In this document: in pieces, positions 61,989-64,000 of the stretch | Layout: the number at the start of each line of letters is the position of its first letter | Position numbering within the stretch: position 1 is the first letter of the stretch | DNA from: Bog-473 sp963783965 | GTDB lineage: Bacteria > Actinomycetota > Acidimicrobiia > Acidimicrobiales > RAAP-2 | DNA length: 64,000 nt | Assembly (NCBI GenBank): GCA_963783965.1 | Contig: CAWAPQ010000002.1 | Span: 503,801-567,800 of the forward strand | Direction of reading: 5' to 3' | Position numbers and translations under genes: made by a program | The notes under the pieces: model-generated | Seen by the model: only the letters and a program-made list of their open reading frames with translations | Told to the model about the DNA's origin: nothing | The model's database searches: none

Positions 61989-62902
61989 TCAAGTCCAAGT
62001 TTGTCGTGAGGTAGAAAGGCTAAAGACCTCCCGGGCGACGTAACGCTTGATAAGTCGGTGTCGTTGGTTCTTCCCATTGCTGGCATCGAGCAGTGAGGTG
62101 CCACAGAGATGGGCGAATGCCGCCTCGTTGCGCAGGCGTTCGAGGTTGTCGCCGGCCGCGACGAGCAGTGCCGAGGCAGCGTCGGTGCCGATGCCGAGGG
62201 TGGCGACGACTGCGGGTGCGGTCTCTTTAGCCAGAGGCTTCAAGATGGCGTCGATCTCGGAGATCTCCTCTTCGAACGTGAGAGCGCGGCGCGCCAGCAT
62301 CCGAAGCGAGAACTTGGTGAGCGAGACGATGTCGCGCTTGGTTCCGGGCCGATAGCTCGAGGCCCGCTCGAGGAGGTGGAAGACACTGAGTCCTCGGAGC
62401 TCGGCCCGGATCGAGATCGGGGGCGGTCGACACCAGGTTGCGCATCTGGTTGAGCGCCTGGGTCCGGGCCTTGCGGGCCGATGACCTCGCCACGCGCAAA
62501 ACCCGCATGGATTCGACGTTTCCGTCCCTGGACTTGGCTTCGCCGATGGCGTCGCCCGAGAGGGCGGCCCGGGCGGCCGAGATCGCGTCTTGGGGATCGG
62601 ACTTGCCCTTGAGCCTTCGGCGCTGGCGATTGGGGCGGTCGACTTCGACCACGCGGACGCCCTCGGCCTGGAGGTGCCGGGTCAGCCCGGCCCCATAGGA
62701 ACCCGTCCCTTCCACGCCGACGAGCTCGACAGTGCCAAAGTCGCTCAGCCAGCCCAGCAGCTTCTTGTAGCCATGATCGGTCGTGGCAAAGCTCTCGACG
62801 CCGAGCAGAGTCCCTCGCTCATCAAAAGCTGCAGCCTACATGGACGTCGAGGTGCGTATCGACACCACCCGTGATGCACCGTGGCAAGGTGGTCACTGTC
62901 AT
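61989..62902 (-). pseudogene. IS110-family transposase remnant (frameshifted, truncated)
   Basis: From ATG 62902: MTVTTLPRCITGGVDTHLDVHV (first catalytic Asp). After a one-base insertion at about 62836 follows AAAFDERGTLLGVESFATTDHGYKKLL...VELVGVEGTGSYGAGL (Glu) and DRPNRQRRRLKGKSDPQDAISAARAAL (Asp, Asp): the DEDD RuvC-like domain. A second frameshift near 62410-62425 precedes IRAELRGLSVFHLLERASSYRP, then the Transposase_20 part (GIGTDAASALLVAAGDNLERLRNEAAFAHLCG) breaks off after NGKNQRHRL. So it is at least doubly frameshifted and 3'-truncated. No terminal inverted repeats are expected for IS110. Confidence 0.75.
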
Positions 62903-63263
62903 CTCGTCGTTGGTGTGGGTTGGGGTGACACCGCACCTGCGGGACGACGGACAAGACAGCGACGGGCCTGTTTGAGGCAAGCTCCTATGAGGTCACTCCG
63001 TGCGACCAGTGGGTGTCGAGTGGGTGACCGGGCCAGGCCGACGGATCGTACTGAAGACAGTCCGAAAGGACGTCAGCCGGTTTAGTTGAGTCAGACCTGG
63101 CCTGGGCACCCACCCACACGCTGATCGAGATCCTCTACCGAAGTGGTGGATCATCAGCGGGGCGCCTTAATCCTCGCTGCCGGGATGGGGTGCCACCGTG
63201 TGCAGCACAACAGGGACAGTGCGCCTACGATCTAGAGTCTCCCAGTGGTTGTTTTCTGCCTTC
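62903..63263. other. Intergenic region
   Basis: 361 bases with no recognised gene, tRNA or terminator. Confidence 0.3.
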
Positions 63264-63437
63264 TTACGGCGTCGCGTCACCGAGCTTCTTCGCCAAGGCA
63301 GCGACGAATGTCTCTACGTGATGGTCACCTTGATCCAGAAGCGTGGCACATGCTTTAGACCTGGCCTCTCGCTGGTCTCCGTCCACATCAGCCAGACTCT
63401 TGAAGGCGACCGCGGCATTCCGGTACACACCGGCCAC
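63264..63437 (-). CDS. Possible 57-aa helical protein (downstream part of a broken gene?)
   Basis: GTG 63437 to TAA 63264: AGVYRNAAVAFKSLADVDGDQREARSKACATLLDQGDHHVETFVAALAKKLGDATP. It is in the same frame as the upstream gene's TGA at 63489-63491 and may be its continuation past a nonsense codon. Confidence 0.25.
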   Translation of the reverse strand: MAGVYRNAAVAFKSLADVDGDQREARSKACATLLDQGDHHVETFVAALAKKLGDATP

Positions 63438-63488
63438 CGCCCCCAGCTCACCTCCTGCCTTGGCGAGGCTTCTAGGTGCGTGCCCGCC

Positions 63489-63888
63489 TCAGAGCCAATT
63501 GTCGAGATTGCCGCATGCTGCCACGACATGTGACGCAACCGCTTCGTCAGTTTCGGAGGGCGTCTCTGGATCTGCCTGGAAGATCCCCCGGAGGCTGTCA
63601 ACGGCCCGCGTAACTGTTGCCAGGTAGTCCTGGGCCGTTGAACTCGCAGCGGCGCTTTCTTCGTAGGTTGCCCAATCCTCGAGCTGCTGCGCCACCGTCT
63701 TCATCGCGGCGCCTACGTTCAGGTGCGCGATCCGGTTGGCATTTGCCTCGAAGGTACTTCCAGCAGCGTGATCGGAGACCCCTGCGCGCCATTGCCGTTG
63801 CCTGCAAGCCACTGTTGGTCGGCGGCCCCGCCGTCTTCAGACGATTCGCTTCTCCGCGGGCCCAATTGATCAGTTCCTTATTGGCCAT
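63489..63888 (-). pseudogene. Hypothetical helical protein with a one-base frameshift
   Basis: From ATG 63888: MANKELINWARGEANRLKTAGPPTNSGLQATAMARR. At a G4 run (63778-63781) one extra G shifts the frame; restoring it gives VSDHAAGSTFEANANRIAHLNVGAAMKTVAQQLEDWATYEESAAASSTAQDYLATVTRAVDSLRGIFQADP...LDNWL (stop 63489). Corrected length about 132. No family is recognised. Confidence 0.5.
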
Positions 63889-63906
63889 CTGACCTCCGCT
63901 ACGGAC

Positions 63907-63928
63907 CGCTATCGCGCACTAATCGCGC
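63907..63928. repeat. 22-bp direct repeat B, right copy
   Basis: Identical to 57921-57942; 50 bp inside the end of the interval that is bounded by the att-like repeat. Confidence 0.55.
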
Positions 63929-63977
63929 ACCGTCTCAAATCCGACCCTTCGCGATCAGCGAAGCGGGGGCAGATTTA

Positions 63978-63999
63978 CCGCCTGACCTGCAGTGTCGGA
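63978..63999. repeat. 22-bp direct repeat A, copy 2 (putative right att)
   Basis: Identical to 57749-57770. The window ends one base later, so the tRNA-Leu 3' end that should follow is not visible. Confidence 0.55.
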
Positions 64000-64000
64000 G

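Overview
The window is a high-GC actinobacterial chromosome segment. Gene content and order fit a member of Acidimicrobiia or a close relative, but no rRNA or other formal marker is present, so the taxonomy is inference. The evidence is: conserved actinobacterial synteny (HAD phosphatase-tlyA-nadK-recN-pyrG-Nudix-xerD, then scpA-scpB-rluB); many GTG and TTG starts; ATGA/GTGA/TTGA stop-start overlaps; leaderless-type promoters with TANNNT 6-8 nt before the start codon; gamma carbonic anhydrase, DUF512, Ku, PPK2 and YceI genes; and secreted GYWLVxSDGG-type repeat proteins.

Layout. 1-2.8 kb: end of a SAM methyltransferase, a GAF-GGDEF protein and an HSL-type esterase. 2.8-31 kb: dense housekeeping. 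Minus strand holds gamma-CA, a zinc-ribbon protein, der and DUF512; plus strand holds ispH, an HD-domain protein and a GT2. Next on minus is scpA-scpB-rluB-aroH-tyrA-[aroA-cmk fusion]-plsC. trpS is on plus. Minus again carries HAD, a Lys/Ala-rich protein, tlyA, nadK, recN, pyrG, Nudix, xerD, a DksA-like protein and an M50 peptidase, then a three-gene 2-oxoacid dehydrogenase operon (E1a-E1b-E2) with a CBS protein, and ku. 31-53.7 kb: a secreted Ig/beta-repeat protein, YceI, a GT87 mannosyltransferase, a large two-part MpaB/DUF2236 oxygenase, a class III cyclase-AAA-TPR regulator, a SulP permease, a lipid kinase, and a cluster of PPK2 plus small membrane/SHOCT/DUF1269/DUF6325 proteins, then a DHA2 MFS exporter with a strong terminator. 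53.7-64 kb: sparse accessory DNA with three copies of a tRNA-Leu 3'-end-like repeat (54.42, 57.76 and 63.99 kb), a pair of 22-bp repeats just inside one interval, a broken IS110-family transposase, a frameshifted ankyrin gene and other small genes. This looks like tandem or decayed integrative elements at a tRNA-Leu attachment site.

How the genes work together. The 8.8-12.9 kb operon links chorismate use (AroH, TyrA, AroA) to CMP kinase and phospholipid acylation. The 12.9-25 kb block covers chromosome segregation and recombination (ScpAB, XerD, RecN), ribosome/rRNA modification (RluB, TlyA) and nucleotide metabolism (PyrG, NadK, Nudix). The 26-30 kb operon makes the E1/E2 parts of a branched-chain-type 2-oxoacid dehydrogenase; E3 must lie elsewhere.

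Several well-conserved genes (der, ku, the secreted repeat protein, the ankyrin protein, the IS110 transposase and a terminal hypothetical) are interrupted by 1-2 nt indels, often in G/C homopolymers or a GC dinucleotide tract. In der and ku this is more likely assembly error than true gene loss; in the 57.7-64 kb island decay is also plausible. Operonic frames elsewhere are clean.
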